This document shows positions 33,575-46,432 of a stretch of DNA of 64,000 nt, piece after piece; the stretch's first letter is position 1, and each line of letters starts with the position of its first letter. The position numbers and the translations under genes were made by a program. The stretch is from assembly GCF_018294505.1 (NCBI RefSeq), contig NC_057809.1, forward strand, positions 133,646,979-133,710,978, in the 5' to 3' direction. This DNA comes from Triticum aestivum. Its lineage: Eukaryota; Streptophyta; Magnoliopsida; Poales; Poaceae. The notes below the pieces were generated by a model. The model was not told the origin of the DNA. It ran no database searches and saw nothing but the letters and a program-made list of their open reading frames with translations.

Positions 33575-35077
33575 TGATACGTCTCCATCATATCTATAAT
33601 TTTTTATTGTTTCATGCCAATATTATACAAGTTTTACATACTTTTGGCAACTTTTTATATGATTTATTGGACTAACCTATTGATCCAGTGCCAAGTGCCA
33701 TTTCCTATTTTCTGCATGTTTTTTGTATCATAGAGTATTCATATCAAACGAAGTCCAAACGCGATGAAAATTTACAGAGAATTAGTTTGGAATATATGTG
33801 ATTTTTGGGAGTTGGAATCACCGCAAATGGAGGCCCACAGGGCACAATACATCAGGGCGCGCCAGAGGCCCCTAGCGCGTGGTGGTGGGTTGTGCCCACC
33901 TCATATGTCGGTTGAACCTCTACTTCGGGCGCATGGAAGCTTATATCCAGAAAAAATCATGTTAAAATCTTAGCACAATCGGAGTTACGGATCTCCGAGA
34001 ATATAAGAAATGGTTTTCGGCCAGATCTGGGGAACACAAAACAGAAGAGAACAGAGAGGGAGATCCAATCTCGGAGGGGCTCCCACCCCTCCGCTGCCAT
34101 GGAGACCATGGACCAGAGGGGGGAACCCACCTCCCATCTAGAGGGAGGCCAAGGAAGAAGAAGAAGGAGGGGGGCTCTCTCCCCCTCGCTTCCGGTGGCA
34201 CCGGAGTGCCACCGGGGGCAACGATTGGGACGGCGATCTACATCAACAATCTTGCTACTGTCAACACCAACTTTCTCCCCCTCTATGCAGCAGTGTAACA
34301 CGTCTTCCCCCTGCTGTAATCTCTACTTAAACATGGTGCTCAACTCCATATATTATTTCCCAATGATCTATGGTTATCCTATGATGTTTGAGTAGATCTG
34401 TTTTGTCCTGTCGATTAATCGTGATCTTGGTTGGTATGATTGTATATTTTATTTATCGTGCTATCCTACGCTGCCCTCCTTCTCGCGCAAACTTGAGGGG
34501 CCCTCGTTGTCGGGTGTTGCAATATGTTCATGGTTTCCTTATTGTCAGTGTTACGAGAGTGACAGAAACTTAAACGCGAATAGGTGGGCTATGGCGTATG
34601 GGAGTAAAGAGGACTTGATACTTAATGATATGGTTGGGTTTCACGACCTTAATGATCTTTAGTAGTTGCGGATACTTGCTAGAGTTCCAAACATAAGTGC
34701 ATATGATCCAAGTAGAGAAAGTATGTTAGCTCATGCCTCTCCCTCATATAAAGTTGCAAGAATGATTACCGGTACTTGTTATCGATTGCCTAGGGACAAA
34801 TGACTTTCTTATTGACAAAAGCTTTCGACTTTTATTACCTTGCAATTTATCCGTAGTTTTATTCCCACAAAGTACTCATAGATTTATTCCTACAAAATAG
34901 TTTCATACTTGTTTTCGGTAAAGCAAACGTCAAGCATGCGTAGAGTTGTATCGATGGTCGATAGAACTTGAGGGAATATTTGTTCTACCTTTAGCTCCTC
35001 GTTGGGCTCGACACTCTTATTTATCAAAAAAGGATACAAACGATCCCCTATACTTGTGGGTTATCAAGACCTTTTTC

Positions 35078-35092
35078 TGGCGCCGTTGCCGG
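35078..35092 (+). other. Primer-binding site, Asp tRNA type
   Basis: TGGCGCCGTTGCCGG lies eleven bases after the LTR end at 35066; this is the classical Athila primer site. Confidence 0.85.
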
Positions 35093-35190
35093 TGAGCAAT
35101 AGTGTGGGGTGAATATTCTCGTATGTGCTTGTTCTCTTCATCACTAAGTAGTTTTTATTTCCTGTTCTAAGTTATTCTCTATCTTTAGCA

Positions 35191-36531
35191 ATGGATATGG
35201 AACTTGAAACACCAAAAAAATTAGTTGTACTTGCTACTCATGGAGATGGGGAACCTCCTAAAACCCTCGATGCTCGTTATGTGAGAGATATTATGCACTA
35301 CTTTTATAATCCTGAGAAAACCCCTTTCAACTTGATAACGGGAGTAACGTTGGATCAACGCGAATACTTTAGGGATTATCGCTTGACTTAAAAGGGAAAA
35401 CTTTTATGGGATCAAATTCTTATGTTGCATTGGTATGCTTCGGATTTATGCCAGAGATATGATTATACTTGTTGCTCTAGGATGAATGCTCCACATCTTC
35501 CCTTTTCATGTGATTTTAATAATAATGAAACCTTGGCTTCTTATGCTATAGGTATATATGATTACTATGATGTGGAACGAATAGAAGATTTTGTTGCTTT
35601 TAAGGGTGCTTACGAAATTGAATCTTTGTTTGAAAAGTTTGAAGATTTTGATGATTCAGTTTATAGACCTGAAAATTTTGCTATCCTTAAATATTGCTAT
35701 GATAATTATAAATACAATTCCGATATTGATGCATTTATTGAGAAAGTCTCCAATGTGCAAGAAGAGACTAATATTTTGCAGGAGTATGGAAGAAGGAATT
35801 GATGAAACTGTGAGCACATTGGATGAAAAAGATGATGAAGAGAGCGAAGAACAAGTGAAGGAAGACCGGACTGATCACCCGTGCCCACCTTCTAATGAGA
35901 GTAACTCTTCAAATCATACATTGTTTAATTTCCCTTTGTTCTTACCAAAGGATGAATGCCATGATAATTGCTATGATCCTGTTGATTCATTTGAAATATC
36001 CCTTTTTGATGATGCTTGCTATGCTTGTGGCGATGATGCCAATTTAAATGATGCTTATGGAGATGAACTTGCTATTTTTCCTTATATTAAGAATAAAATT
36101 GTTGCTATTGCACCCACACATGATAGTCCTACTATCTTTTTGATTCTCCCAACTACACTATATCGGAGAAGTTCGCTCTTGTTAAGGATTATATTGATGG
36201 GTTTCCTTTTACAGTTGCACATGATGATTTTGATGAATATAATATGCATGTGCTTTCTGCTCCTACTTGCAATTATTATGAGAGAGGAATTACATCTCCA
36301 CCTCTTTATGTTTCCAACACGATAAAATTGCAAGAAACTGCTTATGCTATGTATTGGCCTTTACTTGATGTGCATGAATTGTTCTTGTATGACATGCCGA
36401 TGCATAGGAAGAGAGTTAGACTTCATCATTTCTTGATATATGTTGCTTTGTGCTCACTACTAAATGACAAATCATTGTTAATTCAAATTGGCTTTGATAT
36501 ACCTTGGGATCCGGGTGGATTCATTACTTAA
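35191..36531 (+). pseudogene. Accessory ORF of the Fatima-like element, function unknown, broken
   Basis: ATG at 35191 (MDMELETPKKLVVLATHGDG). The frame has TAA at 35389-35391, continues to 35802 (YENFAIL-type acidic region), shifts by one base near 35785 to a very acidic Asp/Glu/Ser/Asn segment (SLFDDACYACGDDANLNDAY), and shifts back near 36140. It ends in a conserved block: DYIDGFPFTVAHDDFDEYNM, PLYVSNTIKLQETAYAMYWP, DMPMHRKRVRLHHF and IQIGFDIPWDPGGFIT. It would be about 440 residues if joined. I recognise this block from other Triticeae Athila-like elements, but no enzyme motif. It occupies the gag position right after the primer site, so a gag-like or packaging role is possible but unproven. 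Confidence 0.65.
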
Positions 36532-38327
36532 GCACTTTATGCCTAGCTTAATGGCTTTAAAGAAAGCGCTGCCAGGGAGACAACCCAGAAGTTTTAGAGA
36601 GTCATCTATTTCTGTTGAGTGCTTTTATATAGTTTAAAAACAATAAATATAGAGGGTAACTTAAAACTTCACAAAAAGAAAAGTGGAAGTGAGAACGATG
36701 AGCACCGTGGAAGCAGGAGCATGCCTTGAACTTTGTTCATGCTGTTGGAAACTTTGTAAATCTTAATTACAGAAACTTATCAACAAAAATAATTATCCCC
36801 TTGTACAATTCCATTGTATTATAAAAATAATGTGCCAAGTTTTTCCTTTAGGATGTTTAGATTGCTTGTTGGTTTGTGCGGTGCAAAACAGAAACTTTGG
36901 CTGTAGTGCTCGATTTTACATTTTCTTACTAGGACATCAAATGGTTCTCAAAAATTTTGCACTGTCTTTCTATACAAATTGTTTATTTTTCCTAATTTTT
37001 TCAGAATTTTTGGAGTACCAGAGGTATGGTGAATGTTCAGATTACTACAGTTTGTCCTGTTTAATACATATTCTGTTTTTGATGCATTGTTTTGCTCGTT
37101 TTCATGAAATTATCGATTTTTAACGGTGGTATAAGCCATGAAAAAGTTATATTAAAGTAGCTACAATGCAAAAACAAAATATGAATTGGTTTGAAACAGT
37201 ACTTAGAGTAGTGATTTGCTTTATTATACTAATGGATCTTACTGAACTTTCTATTGAGTTTTGTGTGGATGAAGTGATTAAAGATCAAGGAGGTCTCGAT
37301 ATGAGGAGAAGGAGGAGAGGCACGAGCTCAAGCTTGGGGATGCCCAAGGCACCCCAAGTAAGTATTCAAGTATACTCAAGTGTCTAAGCTTGGGGATGCC
37401 CCGGAAGGCATCCCATCTTTCTTCAACAAGTATCGGTATGTTTTCGATTTCGATTCGTTCATGTGATATGTGTGAATCTTGGAGCATCTTTTGCATTTAG
37501 TTTTCACTTTTGTTTTATGCACCATGCTGGTATGAGATAGTCCATGGTTGATTTATAGAATGCTCATTGCACTTCACTTATATCTTTTGAGTGTGGCTTT
37601 ATAGAATGCTTCATGTGCTTCACTTATATCATTTGAAATTTGGATTGCCTGTTTCTCTTCACATAGAAAACTGTTATTTGAAGAATGCTCTTTTTCTTCA
37701 CTTATATTTGTTAGAGCATGATCTTTTGTAGAAAGAATTAAACTCTCTTGCTTCACTTATATCTATTTAGAGAGTCAATAAGAATTGTTCAATTGCATGG
37801 TTAGTCATAAAATCCTACATAAAACATATGGATCACTGAATATGATATGTTTGATTCTTTGCAATAGTTTTGCAATATAGAGATGTAATATGTGGGAGGT
37901 ACAAACGGTTGTGGTTAGTAAGAACATTGGTGTTAATATTTGTGTTTCCGGAAGCATGCACGTATAGTCTCTCGTTATGGTATGAATTTGGAGCATGATT
38001 TATTATTGATTCTCTTCCTTATGAGTGGCGGTCGGGGACGAGCGATGGTCTTTTCCTACCAATCTATCCCCCTAGGGGCATGCGTAGTAGTACTTTGCTT
38101 CAAGGGCTAATAAACTTTTGCAATAAGTATATGAGTTCTTTATGACTAAGGTGAGTCCATGGATTATACGCACTCTTACCTTTCCGCAATTTGCTAGCCT
38201 CTACGGTACCGTGCATTGCCCTTTCTCACATTAAGACGTGGTGCAAACTTCACAGGTGCATCCAAACCCCATGATATGATATGCTCTATCACACATAAGC
38301 CTTATTATATCTTCCTCAAAACAGCGA
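36532..38327 (+). other. Non-coding 3' internal region of the Fatima-like element
   Basis: AT-rich, with repeated CTTCACTTATAT words (37560-37770), a short perfect hairpin (37393-37414), and no supportable gene. Confidence 0.55.
37393..37414. other. Perfect hairpin GGGATGCC-loop-GGCATCCC
   Basis: An eight-base stem with a six-base loop (CCGGAA) directly after AAGCTTG. A similar AAGCTTGGGGATGCCC with a partial inverted partner lies at 37331-37360. It sits in the 3' untranslated region of the element. Confidence 0.7.
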
Positions 38328-41130
38328 TCACTGAGTTGTATCTGGCACTTGAAAGGGTGTGTTTTATTAAGTATCCGGTTCTAGTTGTCATAAGGTCAAG
38401 GTAAAACTCCGGGTCATCCTTTTACCAAGGGACACGGCTATTCGAATAGATAAACTTCCCTGCGGGAGTGCACCACATTTCCCAACACGCTCGATCCCCT
38501 TTGGCCGGACACACTTTCCTAGGTCAAGCTCGGCCTCAGAAGATCAACACGTCACATCCCCAACTAGGCACAATAGAGAGGTCAGCACGCCAGTCTAAAT
38601 CCTATGCGCGCAGGGGTCTGGGCCCATCGCCTATTGCACACCTGCACGTTGCGTACACGGCCGGTGAGCAGACCTAGCAACCTCCATTACAAAGTAAGTT
38701 GCATTACGCGGTCCAACCCGGCGCGCGCCGCTCAGTCGCTGACATCACGAAGGCTTCGGCTGATACCACGATGTCGAGTGCCCATAACTATTCCCGCGTA
38801 GTTAGTTAGTGCGTATAGGCCAGTGGCCAGACTCAGATCAAATACCAAGATCTTGTTTAGCGTGTTATCTTGAAGTAACCGCGAACGCCGACTAGGGCCA
38901 GGCCCACCTCTCTCCTGGGTGGTCTCAACCTGCCCCGTCGCTTCGCCACAAAGATCCACACATAGGGCTGTCGGGAAAGTATGTCCTTTCAGCCCCCAAT
39001 TCGTGAATCAACCGCGGGTACTCAACGAGCCGACCCGACTTTAGTCACGACATGTATCATATGTAATATGTATAGTATATACTCGTGACCAACACCCGAC
39101 GTGATCACGGCCCGATAGTATAGCATGGCAGACTGACAAGAATGTAGGTCCACTGATGATAAACTAGCATCCTATACTAACCATTTAGGATTGCAGGTAA
39201 GGTATCAACAATTGTAGCAACAATGACAGGCTATGCATCAGAATAGGATTAACGGAAAGCAGTAACATGCTACACTACTCTAATGCAAGCAATGGAGAGA
39301 AGAATAGGCGATATCTGGTGATCAGGGGGGGGGCTTGCCTGGTTGCTCTGGCAAGGAGGGGTCATCTTCGATGTAGCCGAACACACAGACATCAGCAGCG
39401 GTCTCGGAGTCTACCAGAAATAAGTAACGGAGGGGGAACACAATAAATAATAGAGCAATCAAATGTAACACAAAGCAAGATGTGGCAATACGTTGTGCTA
39501 GGGTGACCTAACGTAGGGACATGTGATACCGGTGAAGGGGGGAAACATCCGGGATAGTATCCCGGTGTTTTGCGTTTTCGGACAGATGAACCGGAGGGAG
39601 AAAGTTGTGTGTTCTCTATGCTAGGTATGTGTGGTGGACGAACATGCTACATATTCAGATTCGCCTCATCGTTCTAAGAAACTTTCATGTATAACACTTT
39701 TTCATCCGAGTTACGGATTATTTGATATGATTTTCTAAAGTTTTAACCAAATCCTGAAATCATTACTAAATCTAAAATAAACAAAAAAATGCTAGGTGCA
39801 CCCGGTGCAGTGCACCCAGCAATGCACCAGAGGATGACAGTGGGTCCAGGGGTCCCAGTTGACCAGTCAACGTTTGACCGGTCAATAGGGGGTGGGGCCC
39901 CCTGTCATACACTGCTTTAGACTAAAATAGGTTATTAGGCTAATTAGTTTTAACTAAACAAGTTTAATTATGTTAATTAAGATTAATTAGTTTAATTAGT
40001 TAATTAATATTTTAATAAATCTCTTAAAAAAGGGCGCGGGCCCCCCTGGTCAGTGGCGCAGGGGAGCGGTGTTGGGAGGGGGTGCGAGGCGGCGCCGGAG
40101 AGGAGCTGCGGCATCCGGAGCGGGTGAGGCTGAGCGGCGGCGAGCGGCAGTTGTGGGTGAGGTGCGGCGGCTGGCCGCGGGGAAGTGGTCGGGCGGGAGC
40201 CGCAGCGAGGCGGGCATGAGCGAGAGCAGGGAAGGCGATGCGCACGCAGCTAGGCGGCAACTAGGAGCAGCAGCATAGCGAGCCGTAGCAGGAGCAAGGC
40301 AGCAGAAGCAGTGGGGTAGCGGCGAGCGGAGGCGACATGCGGCAATTGGAGGGCAGCAGACGAGTAGCGCGTGAGTGATGGAGCTCGGCAGGGCACTGGA
40401 GGTCCGGGGCGAAGGGGAGCAGCAGCAGGGGCCGTGCGGTCGCGGGCTGTAGTGGTCGGGTTCGATTTTGGCGGCGGCTTTGGGCGCGCTTGGCCATCGG
40501 CGATGCAGGGCATGGGGAGAGGAGGTTGGGGTCACATTGGAAGGCGGGGAAGGCAAGGAGCACGGCATCGAGCTTGGACGCGAGCGGCAGCGGCTATGGC
40601 CGCGGCTGCGCCATGCCCGGCAGTGAGGAGCTTCGGTTCCCATGGCGTCGGTGACTATGGGCACCAAATCAAACGGGCAGAGAGGGGTTTCGAGCGGGAG
40701 CTCACCTAGGAGCGCAAGAAAGGCTCGTCGGAGGGTTAGTAGCTGCAGATGGCGCCAGAATTGATGGGGTTTGCTAGCGAGGCCGAGGAAGAGGACGGCG
40801 TCATGGGCGACGCTGCGGTGGCTCCCGGCTCCAATTCGTTTGCGTGGAAGAGGTAGTGGATGACGGCGGTTCGACTAGGCATGGAGACGAGGCGAGGCGG
40901 CATCGGTGGCCGCGAGCTTCACGGCACCGCGGTCATGGTGGTCGTGGGGTGGCTGTGGTGTGAAGTGGAACCGAGCGAGGAGGGAGAGGAGTGGGAGAGT
41001 GGATCTGGGAGGGGTGAGTGGGGGTGTGGGGAGCCCGAGGGGTCGCGGGGTTCGGCCTTAGAGCCCTGCCGACGACGTGGACGGGGATGAGAGGGTTCGT
41101 CGGGGGAACTCCTATGTGACGCATTCTGCG
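38328..41130. other. Non-coding LTR-like and GC-rich sequence between Athila and the MULE-like region
   Basis: Composition changes sharply: mixed sequence to 39780, very AT-rich with TTAATTA words at 39950-40020, then GC-rich at 40030-41100. It looks like LTR sequence of a Gypsy element in reverse orientation, from recollection of similar Triticeae blocks. I cannot define its ends. The long frames at 40050-40709 on both strands are low-complexity Ala/Pro/Arg/Gly and I do not call them genes. Confidence 0.4.
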
Positions 41131-41700
41131 TCAACTAGTTGCGGCTTCGCACAGGGGCAGCTGACTGGCGGGCTTTGTGGGCCGCTTGGCGTGCGCGAAC
41201 TGTTTCAAGCGTTTCGTTGTTTCTGCTTCGCGAAGCTGTTCCACTGGTTGCTGTCCCTGCTGTTTTACACTGTTTCTACTGTTATAAAGTAAAGAATGGT
41301 TCCATTGTTTCTTCTGTTTCTTCTCTTTCTGCTGTTTCAACAATGGTAGTAAATTAAAGAATGGTATAGTTTCTACTGTTCCACTGTTTCAACTATCTCC
41401 CAAAGAAACATGAAACAGAAAAACCTTGAATTTACTAAACAATGGTTGCTGGTTCCATTTTATGAAACCAGGTGCTGGTTCCATTTATTACAAACTGGTA
41501 CTTCTAAAACTATCATAAAAAGTGGTGAGCTTACAACTTGATGAAATTGACTGATAATAGTATCACCAAGGTGTCATGAAAGACTGAAAAAAATGTACAT
41601 GTCTTACTACTTGTATTCAATACTTTTTTAGCTGTTTTCGGACATTGTTTACAGCTGATGGTCTTGGAAGAAACTATCACTAGACCAGCAAGAGAAAAAA
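41131..41700. repeat. Pyrimidine-rich CTGTTTC/CTGTTCC word cluster
   Basis: Words such as CTGTTTCTACTGTT, CTGTTTCAAC and GGTTCCATT recur through 41200-41480. It lies at the left edge of the MULE-like region and could be subterminal sequence, but no matching inverted terminal repeat was found on the right. Confidence 0.4.
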
Positions 41701-42128
41701 AGATTTCTCTATCGGTAAGGAAACTTTTTTGCCATGGAAGTATTCCTTGGAGTTGGATCTTGCAGTGCACTTCCCTTGAAGGTGGCAGTATTAATGAGAC
41801 CCTTGAGAATAGAAAGAAGAATTTGAAGAAACGTAAACACGATTAGAAGAAATTAATTTCACTATTTGGAATGAAAGAACAGGCTCTAATAAAATAACAT
41901 ATCTTTTGTTTCCATAGGAGAGAAAAAAATAAAGAACTTACATGTCGCTGCAGGAAAGAAGTTACTAACGGCAGTTGAATTTGATTGTCCTTGCATGTTA
42001 CAATCTCAAACAGGAATTTTTGACGTAGAGCTTGTAAATCATCCTACCGTATTTTAGAAACAGTGCAGTTTAATTCCTGATATGTTCCAAGTAATGAGCA
42101 AAAAACGGAAAAAATGTTTATAACTTAC

Positions 42129-45100
42129 ATTAGAGAAACCCTGCAATTCAAGACCTTTGTACTTGCTAACATACTGCAGAATGAAAATTCCTGAGTCATA
42201 CCTGTGAAATAAAATAGCACAATCAGTTCCATACTCAAGATGGAAATTATTGTGAATTAAAAATACTTCTAATCTGTTTTTTTAGGAGAAAGAGCCAAAA
42301 ATTTGCCCGTGGCTGGTACAAATATTGTAAAACTGGAGATTTCCATGGAAAACCCACCTGAAATTGACCTTGGGAGCTGGTACAAATCTTGATTCGAAAT
42401 TACCTATGTTGAAAGAAGTAGAATTTCCATATGTAGCAGCAAACAAGACCTTGAAGTTGTAGATAACCGCACTAATTGTTGGTAGAAATGTATCAGCACT
42501 GTAGTACGGGTTCATGATATCCAAAAATTTGGCTCTGAAGTTAGCAGTGATTAAAATCCACTGTTTTTCCTTGAATACAGGCATTTTTACCTAGGGAATT
42601 GTGGAAAGGAAAAATCTATTAGTCTAACATCTTTCAACAAGAAAAATCAGTAAGAAACAGTTTGTACAAAAAGAACTTATCTTACCAAGGAAGCATTCAA
42701 TAAACTGAAGCCAACATTACTTTCCTGTAAGGTTAGTTTATTTGCAGGATCTGAATGATTTAGCATTGGGTTCATTAGCTTCTCCTACAAGTTTGTTTCC
42801 CAGAAAATTATTGGTAGTTAAGAAAAGGAAATGTCAATGGTGTGAAAATGAAAACAGAGGAAAAGAATTTAAAAAATAGGCTGACCATGTCGTCAATGCT
42901 AACTATGTGCTCCACTATTTCACTGCTTGGTAGGAGGCCTTTTCTTCCTCGGTTCAGCTGGTCTTTGTTCTTTAGTTTTGACAAACAGGCAACAACTCGA
43001 GGGTTTATCCAACCACTAGGCTTGAATGATAGAGTTATGGTTTTCTGATCCACCCAAACTCCTTCAATCTCAAATATTCTTTGGCTATTAATGGCAGAAG
43101 AATATCATCAAGAAAAGTGAAAATAAAACATGAGAAAAAAGCATTGATAGCATATATAAAATTGTTTATGTTCGAATCATGTACAACATATCACATAAAA
43201 ATTCATATGCTTTTTGTACATACCTGAAAGTTAATTTGGGAAGTAGTCCAACCAATGTTTGGTAGAAATCATTCTCTATTCCATCTGAAAAGATGACCTG
43301 TTGCCCAGAATTTTTGGTTCTTGAATGACTAGTGTCGCAGATTTGAAAGAATTGTTCACACGTTGTTGCCAGGTTGAAGTTTCTGGTTTTGAAAACTTGC
43401 TGGAATGTGCTTCATGTTGTTCGAGTGCTTTAACTAGCAAAGAATCTTCAATAGGTGTGGCAATATTGTTTGGGAAGAGTTTTGGTGATAGGAAATCCAT
43501 TATCCTTATTGGGCTCTCGGTTCCAGGAACATTGGGATTGGCATGACTATTGCAATGCATGCTATACTGATTTGCTGAGAGGGTGAACTGACTAGAGGAA
43601 CGAGATGCAAATGGAATATTGTGAACTAACTCAATTGAATTGGTAATTGCATCAAATGAAGGAGAATCTGTGTCTTGATATTGAGTGACTATACCAGCCT
43701 CTCCATTTGAATTGGCATGCATTGTATTGTTGAGAGTGCTCTGAGATGCAACTACATTTTCATCAGGCAACAAGTCTTTATCCAGTTCGGCATCAATGAA
43801 ACCTAGTTGAACAAAAAAAGTTAAAAGAAAATTAAGAATAAGAAATCTTAACAACTTAGTTCATCTACATGTCTGAAAAAATTACTTTGGATAAAATGAA
43901 GTTTGTAAGAGAAATGACCTTCCAAATGCTCTCCTGGTAATAAGAATCTGAACAGTGGAAAGCAAAATTTTGTTTCTTCTACTCTTTGTTTTGGGGGTTT
44001 TGATTCAGACAAGAACCCTGTAGAAAAATTTTGTCATTACTTAATTCATGTTCTATTTGGGCACAGAAAAAAAACATGCTTAGAAGAGCTATGAAAGAAA
44101 AACTTACGATGCAACATTTCTGAAACATCAGTGGGAGGTGTTGTTTTTCGACTTGATGTCTTCACAAATAATTCCGGACAAGCAAGCTCTTCGAAAGATG
44201 GTAGATTACCATTAAAAGATAGAGAGAAATTAGAGTTGGCTATGTTCAGAGATTGAGTGAAATGATTGACCAATTGCTGAAGAATTTCATTGATGTTGAC
44301 TTGTTTATCTTCATCAACGATTGTTGGGACAGTTAGCATTGGGAAGTTTGGAGGTGATTCTATAGCCAACAATTGTTTAGTCCTAGGAACTTTGAATGTG
44401 TTATCTGAAACTGATGATTTAAATTGCAGGTTTGGGCTGCTGGAAGATGTCGACGTCTTGAGCAATGAAGTATGCATGTCATCTACATAGGTCTTTAGAG
44501 TAGGTGCTGAGTTCCGAATGATATTCGTGTAGAATTTCTGAGCTTGTATTTGAAGAATTATCTTGTCCTGTTGAAATGAGAGAGTACGTCTTGTTAAACA
44601 AACTTTAAAAAATGCGAAAGTCAGTTTGTTGTTGCTCCGAAAAAGATGAAAAGCATCAAGAGAACTTACTTGTGTCATACTAATATCTGTGAATTTGGAT
44701 TCAATATACTGCGATATCTCTTCAGGAAGTTCAATGAAAACAGAATCATTGAATGGAGTAGAGGAGATGTGTTTTATCTGTTGGGTAAGAAGAAGATGTT
44801 AGATATTTATGTAATGTTCCATTGCACTTTGAAGTAGTACCATAACTATAAAATGAAAATTAAAGACAGGGAATAGAACTACGTAATGTGCAAGAGTAAT
44901 ATCTATGAAGAACAAGGCCATACTGGTAGTCTGCCATATTCGTTTCTCTCGCCATGGAGCGCATCAAGTGCCATGTATGAATTAAGCATGTTTGCCGACC
45001 ATAGTGGTAGTCTTGGTTCAACGCTTGGGAACTTCAATTCACTTATTATGAGGAACTCGAAATAGGATGTCTGACATTTAAAACAAAATTCAGACAGATT

Positions 45101-46432
45101 TGGTAAAAAATGACAAGTGTGAATCAGAGACAAAAAATTGATTGGTGCATAGAAAAAGAAAAATTAAAGAAATTTTGTCATGGGAAATGAGCTTACCACC
45201 ATAAGTAATTTGCATCCTCCAGGAATGAACTTTTTGGTGCTTGCCTTGTTTAGTTTTGCTTTTTGATTGAATAAACCATGTAGCTCAAACATAGCAGACA
45301 CCAATCATATTGTGAAATACTGTCTATGTCAACTACTGCATTTGGTAACAACTCCACTTGAATTAGGTGCAACAAACAGTGACACTAGTATCAGAATGAA
45401 GATTCGGCAGTATTTATCTTCAGGAAGTTCATCATTGATAATTGAGAAAAGGTACTCAATAGTGGGTGAAGTTGTTCCTAACTCGTGCTTGATGCATACG
45501 TTGCTTCTGATGGTTTCATGATGACAGGAACTCCACCAATTGGCATACCAAAAATCTTGTGAACAGTTGAAGTTGTAATAGGGAATTTGAATCCATTTCC
45601 CATTTCAATGGAGCAAGAAGTAGTGTTGAAATGGTTTGGAAGCCACAGGTAAATGGAGTCAATATTGGACATGCTTGTTATTTGTAGGAATGTTTGAAAC
45701 CCCATTCTACCTACACACTGTTTGTGTCTATCACTCATTTCAGATGCAAGCTTCAGAAATGATTCGACATGCTCAAATTGATTGCACTGCATGGAAAAAA
45801 ATAAAGGAAGAAAGGAAAATATTAGAGGATTTGTTCAAAAAAATATGTCCCTTTTTCGTCATGAATCCTAGAGGTAGGCTGCAAAAAAGATCACAAGAGG
45901 GGCCAGTAATCTGCTAGCTATTCAACAGCTTATCAAGTCGAAATAGTGTCTCTATAAGTAGTTTGATTAAACAATGCAGACTTGTTCTTGGTAAGGAACG
46001 GCAAAGAAGAGTAAAGTTGGCTGGACAAGCATGTCTTGGAGCCACTACATGTTTTGTACAAAAATGTCAAAAAATTCTGAAAGTGGAAACAGATTTTTCA
46101 AGCTTTTACCAGCCTCCAGATAAAGAAAAAAACATCTGGTGACAAAAAAGAGAGTAAATATTCAGGTTGAAACAACAATGCAAAGAACTACTGCTATTTG
46201 CTGAAGTTTTATATCATTGCACAATGGGTGTGGACATGGAAGATAGTTACTCATTGATTTGGGAAATGCAATGGGTACATAAAAAGCAAAACATAAACAA
46301 TAATTGTACTGCTAGAGAACTGAGCAAAACATATCAGAGAATGTTATAGAGCATATCTTCATTACCTTGGATCTTTTTGCCTCCATGTACAATCTCTTCT
46401 GCTTCTCTTTTCTTAGAACATCCTTGTTCCAT
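42129..46432 (-). pseudogene. Ulp1/C48-like gene with N-terminal PMD-like domain; frameshifted, catalytic residues replaced
   Basis: The minus strand shows candidate exons at 46366-46432 (MEQGCSKKREAEEIVHGGKK), about 45200-45786, 44903-45080, 44640-44820, 44105-44575, 43276-43800, 42886-43084, 42686-42784, 42358-42590 and 42129-42201, several with clear GT-AG borders. The first large exon has GRMGFQTFLQITSM, IYLWLPNHFN, FPITTSTVHKIFGMPIGG and, in other frames, TIEYLFSIINDELPEDKYCR and KKFIPGGCKLLM. This is the plant-mobile/aminotransferase-like region that precedes Ulp1 domains in plant transposon genes. The C-terminus matches a C48 core, but the catalytic HW is QW (FKEKQWILITANF), the Asp is present (FLDIMNP), and the Cys is Ser (NFRYDSGIFIL). 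At least three shifts near 45290-45490 and one near 43305 make it a pseudogene in its N-terminal half. Confidence 0.65.

Larger units (their letters stand above)
33575..38327 (+). mobile_element. Athila-type Gypsy element (Fatima-like), 3' truncated
   Basis: The 5' LTR is 33575-35066 (1492 bp), starting TGATACGTCTCCATCATATC and ending ACTTGTGGGTTATCA. The primer-binding site TGGCGCCGTTGCCGG is at 35078-35092 (Asp-type, typical of Athila). The candidate 5' target duplication is TGTGC (33570-33574). The internal region holds one accessory ORF (35191-36531) and about 1.8 kb of non-coding sequence with AAGCTTGGGGATGCC words, and stops near CTTCCTCAAAACAG (about 38327). There is no gag core, protease, polymerase or 3' LTR, so it is a non-autonomous, truncated copy. 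The Fatima label is from memory. Confidence 0.8.

Noticed and set aside
40050..40709. Long open frames on both strands (up to 205 codons)
   Set aside because: They are Ala/Pro/Arg/Gly low-complexity translations of GC-rich DNA, open on several frames at once, with no domain or splice logic.
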